NCBI RefSeq assembly: GCF_003182275.1
Contig: NZ_QGTR01000003.1
Coordinates: forward strand, 496,001 to 560,000
Origin: Hoeflea marina
GTDB taxonomy: Bacteria; Pseudomonadota; Alphaproteobacteria; Rhizobiales; Rhizobiaceae
Direction of reading: 5' to 3'
DNA length: 64,000 nt
Both the position numbers and the translations under genes were made by a program. Below the pieces are notes generated by a model that saw nothing but the letters and a program-made list of their open reading frames with translations, was not told the DNA's origin and did not search any database. Positions within the stretch are counted from its first letter, which is position 1. Each line of letters begins with the position of its first letter. Below, piece by piece: positions 33,859 to 42,981 of this stretch.

Positions 33859-34809
33859 TCACAACCGGGCCTGCCAGGGCATGTTTCCCGGCGGTCCGGC
33901 GCGGGCCAGCGCGCCGTGGAAGGCCTCGCCCCGCATCGATGTCTCCGCGATCTCACGCGCCCGCCGAAGTCCGTCGAGATCGATGCCGGTGGGAAACCCC
34001 TTGGTCTCGCAGAGATAGACCAGATCCTCGAAGACGACGTTGCCGGTGGCGCCAGGCGCAAAGGGGCAGCCGCCGAGGCCGCCGAGCGAGGCGTCCAGCA
34101 CGCGGGCCCCGGAATCGAGCGCGGCGGCGGCGTTGGCGATGCCCATGCCGCGCGTGTCATGCAGGTGCACGATGAAAGGACGCTCACCGAACAGACGCTC
34201 CATCCCGGCCGCCAGATGCCCCACCTGTCTTGGACCCGCGCAGCCGATCGTATCGGCAATCCCGACAATGTCGGCGCCGGCCTCGAGACACTCACCAGCA
34301 AGACGGATGACGTCCTGCGGGTCGACCGCGCCCGAGATCGAGCAGCCGAGCGCCATGGCGAGTCCGACATTGATGATCTTGCCCGACCCGGCCGCATCGC
34401 GCATCTCGACGATGCGCCTGACCAGCGCGACGGCCTCGGCGCGGGAGCGGCGCATGTTGGCCTGGCTGTGCGCGTCGGTGGCGGAAACCACGCAGACGAT
34501 CTCGTTAACCTGGCTGGCGAAGGCTGCGGCGGCGCCGCGCTCGTTGAGCGCCAGCGCGGCGGAATGGCCGCCTTCGAGCCCTGCCAGAGCGGCGATCACC
34601 TCCTCGATGTCGCAAAACTGCGGGAATGTGGCTGCCGGCAGGAACGAGCCGACCTCGAAATGGCGAACGCCTGCTGCGTGTTCGCGCCTGAGCCATTCGG
34701 CCTTGTCGCCGGTGCCGGGCCAGGTCTTGACCAGTTGCAGTCCGTCGCGAAGTCCGACCTCGCGCAAGGTCACTCGATCGGCGGGATAGATGGGCGCGAT
34801 CCGGCTCAT
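33859..34809 (-). CDS. HMG-CoA lyase-like enzyme (hydroxymethylglutaryl-CoA or citramalyl-CoA lyase)
   Basis: TIM-barrel lyase of the HMGL/DRE-TIM family, 316 residues. The catalytic Arg-Asp pair is in LREVGLRDGLQ (R21, D22), the metal histidines are in VHLHDTRGMG, and the mobile-loop cysteine is in GGLGGCPFAPGATGN. These are the residues of true HMG-CoA lyase. It cleaves a 3-hydroxy-3-methyl acyl-CoA into two acyl products. With the CoA-transferase gene it overlaps (ATGA), it probably degrades 3-hydroxy-3-methylglutarate, citramalate or a close relative taken up by the TRAP system. Confidence 0.88.
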   Translation of the reverse strand: MSRIAPIYPADRVTLREVGLRDGLQLVKTWPGTGDKAEWLRREHAAGVRHFEVGSFLPAATFPQFCDIEEVIAALAGLEGGHSAALALNERGAAAAFASQVNEIVCVVSATDAHSQANMRRSRAEAVALVRRIVEMRDAAGSGKIINVGLAMALGCSISGAVDPQDVIRLAGECLEAGADIVGIADTIGCAGPRQVGHLAAGMERLFGERPFIVHLHDTRGMGIANAAAALDSGARVLDASLGGLGGCPFAPGATGNVVFEDLVYLCETKGFPTGIDLDGLRRAREIAETSMRGEAFHGALARAGPPGNMPWQARL

Positions 34810-36005
34810 GCGACCTTTTCCACCCCGCGACCGCTGGCCGACCGGATCTGATCGGCGCTCATCCCCAGGGCCTCCAGCACCGCGGCGGTATGAGCCCCGG
34901 TCGCCGCGATATCCATGTCGTCGGAGGCCATCGACCGATCGTCGATCTCAAATGGAAAGCCGGGGGCGCGGAAGGTCTGCCCGTCCGGCAGGCTGGAATT
35001 GAACAGGCCGCCGGGGCGATTGACATGCGGATCGTCATACATCTCGGCCGGCCGGGCTATGGGTGAGAACGGTATTCCCTTGGCCTCGCAGGCCTCGGCC
35101 AGGTTGGCATACCCGATCTTCCCGACCGCCTGGGCAACCAGAGGGATGGTCCAGTGACGGGAATTGATCTGATCCATGCGGGTCTGCAGGGCGGGATGCG
35201 CCAGCAGATCGCCGAGACCGAGAAGATTGCACAGCGTGATCCACTGGCCCTCGGTGACGGCCCCGAGAAAGATCTGCCGACCGTCGCGCGTCTCGAAAAT
35301 GTCGTAGATCGCCCAGGAGAATTCCCGCTCGGGCATCGGCGGGGCCTCGCGGCCCTCGATGTCGAACTGCACCATGTGCTGGGCCACCAGCAGCAGGCAG
35401 TTCTCGAACAGGCCGACGCGGACGACGTGGCCTTCGCCGTCCTTCTGGCGCTGCAGCAGCGCCGCGAGCACGCCGAATGCGCCGAACAGGCCTCCCATGA
35501 TGTCGTTGGCGGAGGAGCCGATGCGCAACGGCCGGCCGGTGGGCCCGGTCATGTAGGCCATGCCAGTCATCATCTGCACCACCTCGTCCATGGCCGTGCG
35601 GTTCTCGTAGGGACCATGCAGGAAGCCCTTGCAGGACGCGAGGATAAGGCTCGGATATTTCTGCCTGAGCACCTCGGGCGCAAAGCCCATGGCAGCAAGC
35701 GATTCGTCGCGGAAGTTCTCGACAAAGACGTCGGCGGTCGCCATCAGCCGGTCGAGCGCGGCGCGGCCGGACTCGGTCTTCAGATCGAGCGTGATCGATT
35801 TCTTGCCGCGGTTGAAGGTGGGATGGAAGCCCCGGCCCATGCCGGTCAGATGCCGTGTCTTGTCGCCTTCGGGCGGCTCGACCTTGATCACCTCGGCGCC
35901 GAGGAAGCCGAGAAACATGCCGCAGGAGGGCCCCATGATCATGTGGCTCATCTCGACAACCCGGAGACCGGCGAGGGGTTTTTCGGCTTGCATCATCTCA
36001 GGCAT
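34806..36005 (-). CDS. Class III CoA-transferase (CaiB/BaiF family)
   Basis: Predicted 399-residue CoA-transferase. The N-terminal motif GLRVVEMSHMIMGPSCGMFLGFLGA and GADVIKVE-type region (GAEVIKVEPPEGD) are typical, and the nucleophilic Asp is probably in SSANDIMGG. It would transfer CoA, for example from succinyl-CoA, to the dicarboxylic acid before cleavage by the lyase encoded next. In humans a member of this family activates glutarate and 3-hydroxy-3-methylglutarate, which fits the pairing here. It is the first gene of the operon and is divergent from a LysR gene. Confidence 0.9.
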   Translation of the reverse strand: MPEMMQAEKPLAGLRVVEMSHMIMGPSCGMFLGFLGAEVIKVEPPEGDKTRHLTGMGRGFHPTFNRGKKSITLDLKTESGRAALDRLMATADVFVENFRDESLAAMGFAPEVLRQKYPSLILASCKGFLHGPYENRTAMDEVVQMMTGMAYMTGPTGRPLRIGSSANDIMGGLFGAFGVLAALLQRQKDGEGHVVRVGLFENCLLLVAQHMVQFDIEGREAPPMPEREFSWAIYDIFETRDGRQIFLGAVTEGQWITLCNLLGLGDLLAHPALQTRMDQINSRHWTIPLVAQAVGKIGYANLAEACEAKGIPFSPIARPAEMYDDPHVNRPGGLFNSSLPDGQTFRAPGFPFEIDDRSMASDDMDIAATGAHTAAVLEALGMSADQIRSASGRGVEKVA

Positions 36006-36025
36006 TCCTCCGGAGAGAACACTAG

Positions 36026-36060
36026 CCAGAAATCTGGGATCTGGATATTACAATGTTTAT
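36026..36060. promoter_or_regulatory. Divergent regulatory region of the LysR gene and the CoA-transferase operon
   Basis: The 82-base gap 36006-36087 contains the small dyad CCAGA-AA-TCTGG (36026-36037) followed by an AT-rich stretch (ATATTACAATGTTTATAAGC) that is a likely promoter and LysR binding area. The gap is too short for anything else, so both directions must be controlled here. The exact operator is not defined. Confidence 0.4.
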
Positions 36061-36087
36061 AAGCAATCATTCTGGGAATCAGAAAGC

Positions 36088-37017
36088 ATGGACCTGAGGC
36101 AACTGCGCTATTTCGCGGCGATCTGCGAGCATGGATCGCTATCCCATGCAGCCGATCACATGCGGGTCGCCGTGTCGGCGCTGAGCCATCACCTGGCCAA
36201 CCTGGAAGCCGAACTTGGCACGCCGCTTTTCGTGCGCAAGCCGCGCGGCATGCAGCGCACGGCCGCGGGCGAGCGGCTGTATGGGCACGCCAAGATGATC
36301 CTGAAAGCCGTCAACACCGCCGAAGCCGATGTCCGCGGCGGCGGCGGCGAAATCTCCGGCCTGGTCTCGATCGGAATGGCCTATTCCGCGGTCAAGGCCA
36401 TCGGCGTCGAGCTGGCAACGCGGGTGCTCACGGACTATCCGCGGGTCCAGCTGGCGCTGGCCGAGAGTCTGTCCGGCTCGACGCTGGCCCATCTGATGGC
36501 CTCCGAGGTCGACCTGGCGCTGGTCTACAACCCGCCCAGTGACGCGGTCCTGCGCACGCGACCGGTGCTCGAGGAACAGATGGTTTGTGTCGGCAAGCCC
36601 GAGATCATCGGCCACAGCGACGATCCGATCACGGTCAATGAACTGCTCGAGCTGCCGATCATCCTATTGCGGCAGGGCATATCCGCGCGGGCCATCATCG
36701 AGGACGTCAACCTGCTCAAGAAGATCGAAGGCCGCGCCAAGCTGCAGTTGAACTCGGTGCAGGCGATCGCCGGCTCGATCGTGGCGGGTCTGGGCTGCGT
36801 CATCGGGACAAAGCTGTTCATGCAGGACCAGTTGGAGAGCGGCGCGGTGCACTACCGGCCGATCATCGAGCCGCAATTGTCTCGGACGCTCTATATTTGC
36901 GAGCTCGCGGACCGCCCCCCGACCTATGCGATCGAGACGATGCGCGATCTCATCCTTTCTCTGGTCTCGGCAGCGGTCCACGACGGTCGATGGGAGGCGC
37001 GGCTGATCGACGCCTAG
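36088..37017 (+). CDS. LysR-family transcriptional regulator (divergent from CoA-transferase/lyase/TRAP operon)
   Basis: Predicted 309-residue regulator. The winged helix is at the N-terminus (MDLRQLRYFAAICEHGSLSH... HHLANLEAELGTPLFVRKPR), followed by the two-lobed effector domain. ATG 36088 gives the standard start of the family. Its sequence resembles the Nac/CbbR-like group only in general features. It probably activates the divergent operon when the transported acid or its CoA ester is present. Confidence 0.92.
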   Translation: MDLRQLRYFAAICEHGSLSHAADHMRVAVSALSHHLANLEAELGTPLFVRKPRGMQRTAAGERLYGHAKMILKAVNTAEADVRGGGGEISGLVSIGMAYSAVKAIGVELATRVLTDYPRVQLALAESLSGSTLAHLMASEVDLALVYNPPSDAVLRTRPVLEEQMVCVGKPEIIGHSDDPITVNELLELPIILLRQGISARAIIEDVNLLKKIEGRAKLQLNSVQAIAGSIVAGLGCVIGTKLFMQDQLESGAVHYRPIIEPQLSRTLYICELADRPPTYAIETMRDLILSLVSAAVHDGRWEARLIDA

Positions 37018-37103
37018 GACGATCGCCGCCTGTTCGCGTTGCGTCGGCGCCGGCGTGACTTCGAATGCCAAGCCGGCTGGCGGCCGTTTGTTCAGCGCCT
37101 CCA

Positions 37104-37128
37104 GGAACCTACCCTTGATTGCAGCGTT
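37104..37128 (+). promoter_or_regulatory. EcfG-type (general stress response) promoter of katE
   Basis: GGAAC (37104-37108), exactly 16 bases, then CGTT (37125-37128). This is the full consensus of promoters used by the alphaproteobacterial general-stress sigma factor EcfG. It lies about 77 bases before the catalase start, in the 187-base gap after the LysR gene, so it is well placed. Catalases are classic members of this regulon. Confidence 0.7.
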
Positions 37129-37204
37129 CTGAATCCGGGACAACGGCCCTGCCATGCGATCGGATGGCGGCCCGTCCGGCAACTTACAGGACATGGAGAG
37201 CGTC

Positions 37205-39316
37205 ATGGCGAGCAGGAAAGACAACCGCCCGAAGTCAGTCACGCTGGGAGACCAGACCTTTCAGCGCGGCGCCGGAGGCGAAACGCACCAGACCGCATCC
37301 GGCGACATCGAGACACTGACCACCCAGGTGGGCACGCCGGTGGCCGACGACCAGAACTCGCTGCGCGGCGGCCAGCGGGGGCCGACGCTCGTCGAGGACC
37401 AGCATTTCCGCGAGAAGATCTTCCATTTCGACCATGAGCGCATCCCCGAGCGGGTCGTGCATGCCCGCGGCTTTGGCGCCCACGGCTATTTCGAGACCTA
37501 TGAGTCGCTCGCCGACATCACCCGCGCCGACATCTTCCAGCGACCGGACGAAAAGACGGAGCTTTTCGTGCGCTTCTCCACCGTTGCCGGCAACAAGGGC
37601 TCGGCCGATGTCGCCCGCGACGTGCGTGGCTTTGCCGTCAAGTTCTACACCCGGCAGGGCAACTGGGACCTGGTCGGCAACAACATTCCGGTCTTCTTCA
37701 TCCAGGACGCCATCAAGTTTCCCGACCTCATCCATGCCGCCAAGGCGGAACCGGACAGCGACTTCCCGCAGGCGCAGACCGCGCACGACAATTTCTGGGA
37801 CTTCATCTCGCTGACGCCGGAATCGATGAACATGGCGTTGTGGATCATGTCCGACCGCACCATTCCGCGCTCGTTCCGCTTCATGGAGGGCTTCGGCGTC
37901 CACACCTTCCGCATGATCAACGCCGAGGGGAAGTCGAGCTTCGTCAAGTTCCACTGGAAACCCAAGCAGGGACTGCAGTCGGTGGCCTGGAACGAGGCGG
38001 TCAAGCTCAACGGCGCCGATCCCGATTTTCACCGCCGCGATCTCTGGACCGCCATCAAGTCGGGCGATTTCCCGGAATGGGAGCTCGGCCTGCAGGTCTT
38101 CGACGAGAAATTCGCCGACGAGTTTGAGTTCGACGTGCTCGATCCGACCAAGATCATCCCCGAGGAACAGGTGCCGATCCGCATCGTCGGCCGCATGGTG
38201 CTCGACCGCTGCGTCGACAATTTCTTCGCCGAGACCGAACAGGTGGCGTTCCAGACCGGCAACATCGTGCCGGGCATCGATTTCACCAATGACCCGCTGC
38301 TGCAGGGCCGCAACTTCTCCTATCTCGACACCCAGTTGAGCCGTCTGGGATCGACCAACTTCAACCATCTGCCGGTCAACGCGCCGCGCTGCCCGTTCCA
38401 CCACTTCCAGCAGGACGGCCACATGGCCTTCCACAACCCCAAGGGACGCGCCAATTACGAACCCAATTCCTGGGGCGCCGAAGGCGGTCCGCGGGAAAAT
38501 CCGGAGACCGGCTTCGCGAGCCATCCGGAGGAGTTGGAAGGGCCCAAGGGCCGCTACCGCTCGGAGACCTTCGCGGACCACTACAGCCAGGCCCGGCAGT
38601 TCTACCTGTCGCAGACCGAGGTCGAGCAAGGCCATATCGGCGACGCCTTCATCTTCGAGCTCTCCAAGGTCGAGAAGCTGGCGATCCGCGAACGGATGGT
38701 GGCGCACCTGCTCAATGTCGACGCGGATCTGGCTGAAACCGTCGGCAAGGGACTGCGGCTGAAGACCATGCCCAAGGCAGCCGACGCGGCGCGGCCGACG
38801 GTCACCGGCCTCAAGCCCTCGCCGAAGCTGTCGATCATCGCCAACGGCCCGCAGAGCTTCAAGGGCCGCAAGCTAGGCGTGCTGCTCAGTGACGGCGTCG
38901 ATATCGGCCTCGTCACCGCGCTCAAGGCGGCGCTGGACAAGGAAGGCGCGCAGATCGAATTCATCGCGCCGCAGGTCGGCGGCGTCGAGGCCAGCGACGG
39001 CAGCTGGATCGAGGCGCAGCAGAAGATCGACGGAGGTCCCTCGGTGCTCTACGACGCGGTGGCGATCCTGGTCTCGGAGGCCGGCGCGGCTGAGCTCCGG
39101 AAGATGCCTGCGGCGCGCGACTACGTCGCCGACGCCTTCGCCCACTGCAAGTTCATCGCTTTTTCGGCCGCGGCGCAGCCTCTGATGGAAAAGGCCGGGA
39201 TAGGCGCAGATCTGGACGACGGCTGCGTGGCGCTCGCCAAGCCAGCAGACGCGAAACGCTTCATCGAGACGTGCCGCGACCTGCGCTTCTGGGAGCGGGA
39301 GAAGACCCTCAAATAG
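37205..39316 (+). CDS. katE: Large-subunit catalase HPII
   Basis: Monofunctional haem catalase with the extra C-terminal domain, 703 residues, near the 750 of E. coli HPII. It converts hydrogen peroxide to water and oxygen. The catalytic His is H86 (VVHARG), the distal Asn lies in [11 protein letters not shown], and the haem-ligand Tyr lies in [11 protein letters not shown]. The last 160 residues ([15 protein letters not shown] onward) form the DJ-1/type-1 glutamine-amidotransferase-like domain of the large-subunit clade. ATG 37205 has GGAG six bases ahead; in-frame ATGs at 37193 and 37154 are less well placed. An EcfG-type promoter lies upstream and a terminator hairpin follows. Confidence 0.96.
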   Translation: MASRKDNRPKSVTLGDQTFQRGAGGETHQTASGDIETLTTQVGTPVADDQNSLRGGQRGPTLVEDQHFREKIFHFDHERIPERVVHARGFGAHGYFETYESLADITRADIFQRPDEKTELFVRFSTVAGNKGSADVARDVRGFAVKFYTRQGNWDLVGNNIPVFFIQDAIKFPDLIHAAKAEPDSDFPQAQTAHDNFWDFISLTPESMNMALWIMSDRTIPRSFRFMEGFGVHTFRMINAEGKSSFVKFHWKPKQGLQSVAWNEAVKLNGADPDFHRRDLWTAIKSGDFPEWELGLQVFDEKFADEFEFDVLDPTKIIPEEQVPIRIVGRMVLDRCVDNFFAETEQVAFQTGNIVPGIDFTNDPLLQGRNFSYLDTQLSRLGSTNFNHLPVNAPRCPFHHFQQDGHMAFHNPKGRANYEPNSWGAEGGPRENPETGFASHPEELEGPKGRYRSETFADHYSQARQFYLSQTEVEQGHIGDAFIFELSKVEKLAIRERMVAHLLNVDADLAETVGKGLRLKTMPKAADAARPTVTGLKPSPKLSIIANGPQSFKGRKLGVLLSDGVDIGLVTALKAALDKEGAQIEFIAPQVGGVEASDGSWIEAQQKIDGGPSVLYDAVAILVSEAGAAELRKMPAARDYVADAFAHCKFIAFSAAAQPLMEKAGIGADLDDGCVALAKPADAKRFIETCRDLRFWEREKTLK

Positions 39317-39332
39317 GGCGGTCCGGCGCGAG

Positions 39333-39360
39333 CGGGCCCGCCTTCGAGCGGGCCCGGTTT
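39333..39360 (+). terminator. Terminator hairpin after katE
   Basis: Perfect nine-base arms CGGGCCCGC (39333-39341) and GCGGGCCCG (39348-39356) around a six-base loop, followed by GTTT, 17 bases after the katE stop. The T-run is short, so termination may be partial. Confidence 0.65.
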
Positions 39361-39387
39361 CCGCAGCATCCCGGCGGCGATGCGGAC

Positions 39388-39484
39388 GAAGAGAGGGCAT
39401 GACGAAAATGCCCCGCACGGTTGCCGCCAGCATCCCGCCCATCGCGCCGATGCCGATGGCGTTCTGGGCCGCCAATTTGGCCTG
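39388..39484 (-). pseudogene. Remnant of an RND efflux transporter C-terminus
   Basis: Read on the minus strand, this stretch gives QAKLAAQNAIGIGAMGG then MLAATVRGIFVMPSL, which strongly resembles the helix near the end of RND inner-membrane pumps (family pattern QNAIGIGVMGGMLAAT.. GIFFVPLFF). An Arg stands where a membrane residue is expected, and nothing else of the 1000-residue pump remains, so this is a decayed fragment. It lies directly beyond the stop of the LysR gene at 39491. The identification is by eye only. Confidence 0.5.
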
Positions 39485-39490
39485 ACCGGT

Positions 39491-40384
39491 TCAATCCCTG
39501 TGCAGGTCGGCCAGTTCCTCGAACACGGCGACCAATCCCTCGCATTCCGAACTCAGCTTCTCGCCCAGCGGCTTGATCACGGAGTAGTCGAAGCGCTCCT
39601 CGCCACGCCACGGCCGGGACACGCCGCCGAGCCGGACATGAACTTCGGCGGTGAACGGATCGACGATGCCGACGCCGAGGCCGCGGATGACGAGAGCGGA
39701 GATGACATTGGACAGATAGCTGCGCAGCCTGACCACCGGCGGCTTGCGCATCCGGGCGAAATGCAGGTCGAACAGGCGGCCGGTCATGGTCGAATCGACA
39801 AAGCCGACAAAATCGAGGCCGGCGAGATCCTCCGAACAGACCTCATCGAGGTCTCCCAGCGGATGACCCGCTTCGGCAATGAAGCGATAGGCAAGCGAGC
39901 CGGTCTTGACCACGTCGATCTCGAGCTTGTGCTGGGTGAGCACGCCGAAGCCGATCTGGCACTGCCTGAGGGCCACCTGGCGGACCACCGGCAATGTCGT
40001 CATCGACAGGAATTCGGCCCGGAACCCCGGTCGCCGCTGTTGCAGACGGGCAACCGCCTCGGGCAGCGCGGTGTAGGCAAGCGCCGGGGCTGCCGCAATG
40101 GTGATGGTCGCCCGCTGGCCGCTCCTGATCTGCTGGGCGGCGCGCTCGATGTGCCTGAGGCCGGTGAAGCTGCGCTCGACCTCGACCCAGAACTCATGCG
40201 CCTCGTGGGTCGCCGCCACACGGCCGCCGTGGCGGGTGAACAGGCGGAGCCCGGTTTTTTCCTCGAGCTCCCGGATCAGCCGGCTGGCGGCGGGCTGGGA
40301 GATGAGCAGCTCTTCCGCCGCCCCGGACACGGTGCCGGTGCGCATGACGGCGCGGAAAGCCTCGAGGGAACGCTGGCTGAGCAT
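39491..40384 (-). CDS. LysR-family transcriptional regulator (divergent from FAD oxidoreductases)
   Basis: Predicted 297-residue regulator with an N-terminal winged helix (SLEAFRAVMRTGTVSGAAEELLISQPAASRLIRELEEKTGLRLF) and the effector domain. The start at ATG 40384 gives the normal family N-terminus; the open frame to 40459 runs through the divergent promoter. It resembles the group that controls opine, octopine or amino-acid catabolism (OccR/NocR-like) in having SQPAASRLIRELE, a weak indication. It probably controls the oxidoreductase/peptide-transport genes on the other strand. Confidence 0.9.
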   Translation of the reverse strand: MLSQRSLEAFRAVMRTGTVSGAAEELLISQPAASRLIRELEEKTGLRLFTRHGGRVAATHEAHEFWVEVERSFTGLRHIERAAQQIRSGQRATITIAAAPALAYTALPEAVARLQQRRPGFRAEFLSMTTLPVVRQVALRQCQIGFGVLTQHKLEIDVVKTGSLAYRFIAEAGHPLGDLDEVCSEDLAGLDFVGFVDSTMTGRLFDLHFARMRKPPVVRLRSYLSNVISALVIRGLGVGIVDPFTAEVHVRLGGVSRPWRGEERFDYSVIKPLGEKLSSECEGLVAVFEELADLHRD

Positions 40385-40487
40385 GGTGTATAACTTTATC
40401 ACATAGTGACGGAAGGAAACCTTATTTGCCTTATAGCAGCCGTCGCCGTTGACTGGCAATCAGCACTCGATTGCCCAGGAGACTTGC
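40385..40487. promoter_or_regulatory. Divergent promoter region of the LysR gene and the FAD oxidoreductase operon
   Basis: This 103-base gap is locally AT-rich (TGTATAACTTTATCACATAG and CCTTATTTGCCTTATAGC), in contrast to its surroundings, and must hold both promoters and the LysR site. I cannot single out the exact operator. AGGAG before GTG 40488 is the ribosome site of the first oxidoreductase. Confidence 0.4.
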
Positions 40488-41783
40488 GTGGACGCCAAAA
40501 GCGCCGAACAGAGCTTTCCTTCCAGGACCGGCGTCGTCATCATCGGAGGCGGCATCGTCGGCGTGACGGCGGCGCTCTTCCTGGCCGAGCGCGGCGTTCC
40601 GGTCGTGCTGTGTGAAAAGGGCCGCATCGCCGGCGAGCAGTCGTCGCGCAACTGGGGCTGGATCCGCAAGGCCAACCGCGACGAGCGCGAACTGCCGCTG
40701 ATGATCGAAAGCGCACGGCTCTGGTCGCGGATCGTCTCCGATCTCGACAGCGACATCGGCTACGGCGTGCGCGGCACCACCTATCTTTCCGAAACCGACG
40801 CCGACATCGCCCGCCACCAGGACTGGCTCGACCGGACGAAGCATTTCCAGCTCGATTCCACCCTGCTGTCGGCGGCGGAGACCGATTCGCTCATCGGACA
40901 GAGCGGGCGCCGGTTCAAGGGCGCCCTGCACACACCCTCCGACGCCACCGCAGAGCCGGCACTGGCGGTGCCGGCGATGGCGCGGCGCGCGGCGGCGCTA
41001 GGCGCCACGATCCTCGACAATTGCGCCGTCCGACTCATCGAGCGCCAGGCAGGCAGGGTCAGCGCCGTCATCACCGAGCGCGGCGAGATCGCCTGCGACG
41101 CGGTCATCCTCGCCGGCGGCGTCTGGTCGCGCACGTTCCTCGAAAATCTCGATCTCGACCTGCCGCAGCTGGCGGTCAAATCCTCGGTCATGCGCACCAC
41201 GCCCGCGCCCGAATTCATTTCCGGCACGCTCGGCGCCGCGCGTGCCTCGCTGCGCCGGCGCCAGGACGGCGGCTACACCATCGCGCGCAGCGGCGCGGCG
41301 GAATTCCAGCTCATCCCCGCCGCCTTCCACCACTTCGCCGCCTTCCTGCCGATCATCAGGGACCGCTGGCGCATCATGAAGATCCGCGCCGGCTCGGAAT
41401 TCTTCGGACCGCTCGGCTCCTCGCGCTGGAAGGCGGACGAAACAAGCCCGTTCGAACGCGTCCGGGTCATGGACCCGGTCCCGGACCGCAAGCTGCTCGA
41501 CACGGTGCTCGGCGACGCCAAGGCGCTGCATCCGCAGCTCGCCGGCGTGAGCATCGCCCAGACCTGGGGCGGCCTGATCGACGTGATGCCCGACGAGCTT
41601 CCGGTGATCGACAGCCCGCCGGGCTGGGAGGGCCTGACCCTTGCCACCGGCCTGTCCGGCCACGGCTTCGGCATCGGCCCCGGCGTCGGCCTGATGGCGG
41701 CGCAGCGGGTGCTGGGCGAAAGACTGCTGGTGGACGCATCGAGTTTCGCCCTGTCGCGCTTCAGCCGGAAGGCAGCGGCATGA
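40488..41783 (+). CDS. FAD-dependent oxidoreductase (DAO/glycine oxidase family), first of a tandem pair
   Basis: Flavoenzyme of 431 residues. The FAD-binding dinucleotide motif is VVIIGGGIVGVTAALFLAERG (16-36) and the C-terminal substrate/FAD motif is LATGLSGHGFGIGPGVG. Members oxidise D-amino acids, sarcosine, glycine or opines. The start is GTG 40488 with AGGAG seven bases ahead; the in-frame TTG at 40449 has no ribosome site. It overlaps the next oxidoreductase gene by four bases (ATGA). A tandem pair of DAO proteins suggests a two-subunit enzyme, as in opine oxidases, but the expected small iron-sulfur subunit is not seen. Confidence 0.88.
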   Translation: MDAKSAEQSFPSRTGVVIIGGGIVGVTAALFLAERGVPVVLCEKGRIAGEQSSRNWGWIRKANRDERELPLMIESARLWSRIVSDLDSDIGYGVRGTTYLSETDADIARHQDWLDRTKHFQLDSTLLSAAETDSLIGQSGRRFKGALHTPSDATAEPALAVPAMARRAAALGATILDNCAVRLIERQAGRVSAVITERGEIACDAVILAGGVWSRTFLENLDLDLPQLAVKSSVMRTTPAPEFISGTLGAARASLRRRQDGGYTIARSGAAEFQLIPAAFHHFAAFLPIIRDRWRIMKIRAGSEFFGPLGSSRWKADETSPFERVRVMDPVPDRKLLDTVLGDAKALHPQLAGVSIAQTWGGLIDVMPDELPVIDSPPGWEGLTLATGLSGHGFGIGPGVGLMAAQRVLGERLLVDASSFALSRFSRKAAA

Positions 41784-42943
41784 GCGCGCCGGACGTCCTT
41801 GTCATCGGCGCGGGCATCACCGGCGTGGCCGCGGCGCTCGATCTGGTGCAGGCCGGCGCGCGGGTCGAGATCATCGACCGGTACGGGCCGGCCGCGATGG
41901 CATCAGGCTGGACGCTGGCCGGCGTGCGCCAGTCCGGCCGCCATCCGGCGGAACTGCCGCTGGCGCTGGCCGCGGTGGCGCAATGGCCCGAGCTGGCCGC
42001 GCGGCTCGGCGCCGAGACCGGCTACCGCCAGGACGGCAATCTCCGGCTCGCCCGCAATGACGCCGAGATTGAAATCCTGCGGGCGCTGGTGACAAACCAG
42101 CGCGCGGCGGGGCTGGACCTGACGCTGCTGACCGACCTCGACGACATTATCGACATCGCGCCGGGACTGTCGCCGCGCATCCGCGCCGCGTCGTGGTGCC
42201 CGACCGACGGTCATGCCGACCCGGTGGCGACGGTGACGGCCTATCTCGGCAAGGCTGTTGCGGGCGGCGCCCGGGTCTCGATGGGCGAGAGTGTCCTCGG
42301 ACTGACGGACCGGGGCGGGCGCATCACCGGCGTGCGCACCGACCAACGCATGATTTCGGCCGGCACCGTACTGGCGGCACCCGGGATTGACGTCAATTCC
42401 CTGCTCGAACCTCTTGGCCACGCGATTCCGCTGCGACGTCCGATCGTCACGGTACTGCGCAGCATGCCGCAGGCCCAGATGCTCAAGCCGGTGCTGGGCG
42501 TGGCGAACGCCAACATGGCCGCGCGCCAGGAGATCTCCGGCCGGCTCAGGGTGACCAGCGGGGCGCAGGACTGGAGCGGCGCGATGGACCTTGTCGACGG
42601 TCGGCCGACGGCGCGGCCGCGCATGCGTCTGGTGATGGAGACCATTGCCCGGATCAGCGAGGTGCTGCCGAACTTCGCCGAAATGGAGATCGAAGGATTC
42701 TGGGGCGGAATTCTGGACCTGACGCCCGACGCCCTGCCGGTGATCGACCATGTGCCGGGGATCGACAATCTGGTCGTCGCCGCCGGTTTCTCCGGCCATG
42801 GCTTCGGCATCGGCCCCGTGACGGGGCCGCTGGCGGCGGATCTGGCGCTCGGCCGCGCGCCGCGGCTGGCGCTCGACGCATTCCGGTTCGGACGGTTCGA
42901 CGGCATGGAGACCGCGGAGGCAGCATTGACCCTGCACGGATGA
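41780..42943 (+). CDS. FAD-dependent oxidoreductase (DAO family), second of a tandem pair
   Basis: Flavoenzyme of 387 residues. The FAD motif is VLVIGAGITGVAAALDLVQAG (7-27) and the C-terminal motif is VVAAGFSGHGFGIGPVTG. It is about as similar to the first oxidoreductase as expected for distant paralogues in the same family. The ATGA overlap with the upstream gene and the short gap to the SDR gene imply a single transcript. A role in oxidising an amino acid, opine or amine taken up by the downstream peptide-type transporter is plausible. Confidence 0.88.
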   Translation: MSAPDVLVIGAGITGVAAALDLVQAGARVEIIDRYGPAAMASGWTLAGVRQSGRHPAELPLALAAVAQWPELAARLGAETGYRQDGNLRLARNDAEIEILRALVTNQRAAGLDLTLLTDLDDIIDIAPGLSPRIRAASWCPTDGHADPVATVTAYLGKAVAGGARVSMGESVLGLTDRGGRITGVRTDQRMISAGTVLAAPGIDVNSLLEPLGHAIPLRRPIVTVLRSMPQAQMLKPVLGVANANMAARQEISGRLRVTSGAQDWSGAMDLVDGRPTARPRMRLVMETIARISEVLPNFAEMEIEGFWGGILDLTPDALPVIDHVPGIDNLVVAAGFSGHGFGIGPVTGPLAADLALGRAPRLALDAFRFGRFDGMETAEAALTLHG

Positions 42944-42981
42944 CCGGCAGGCAACAGGGGACAAGCAGATGAGGAAGAGCC

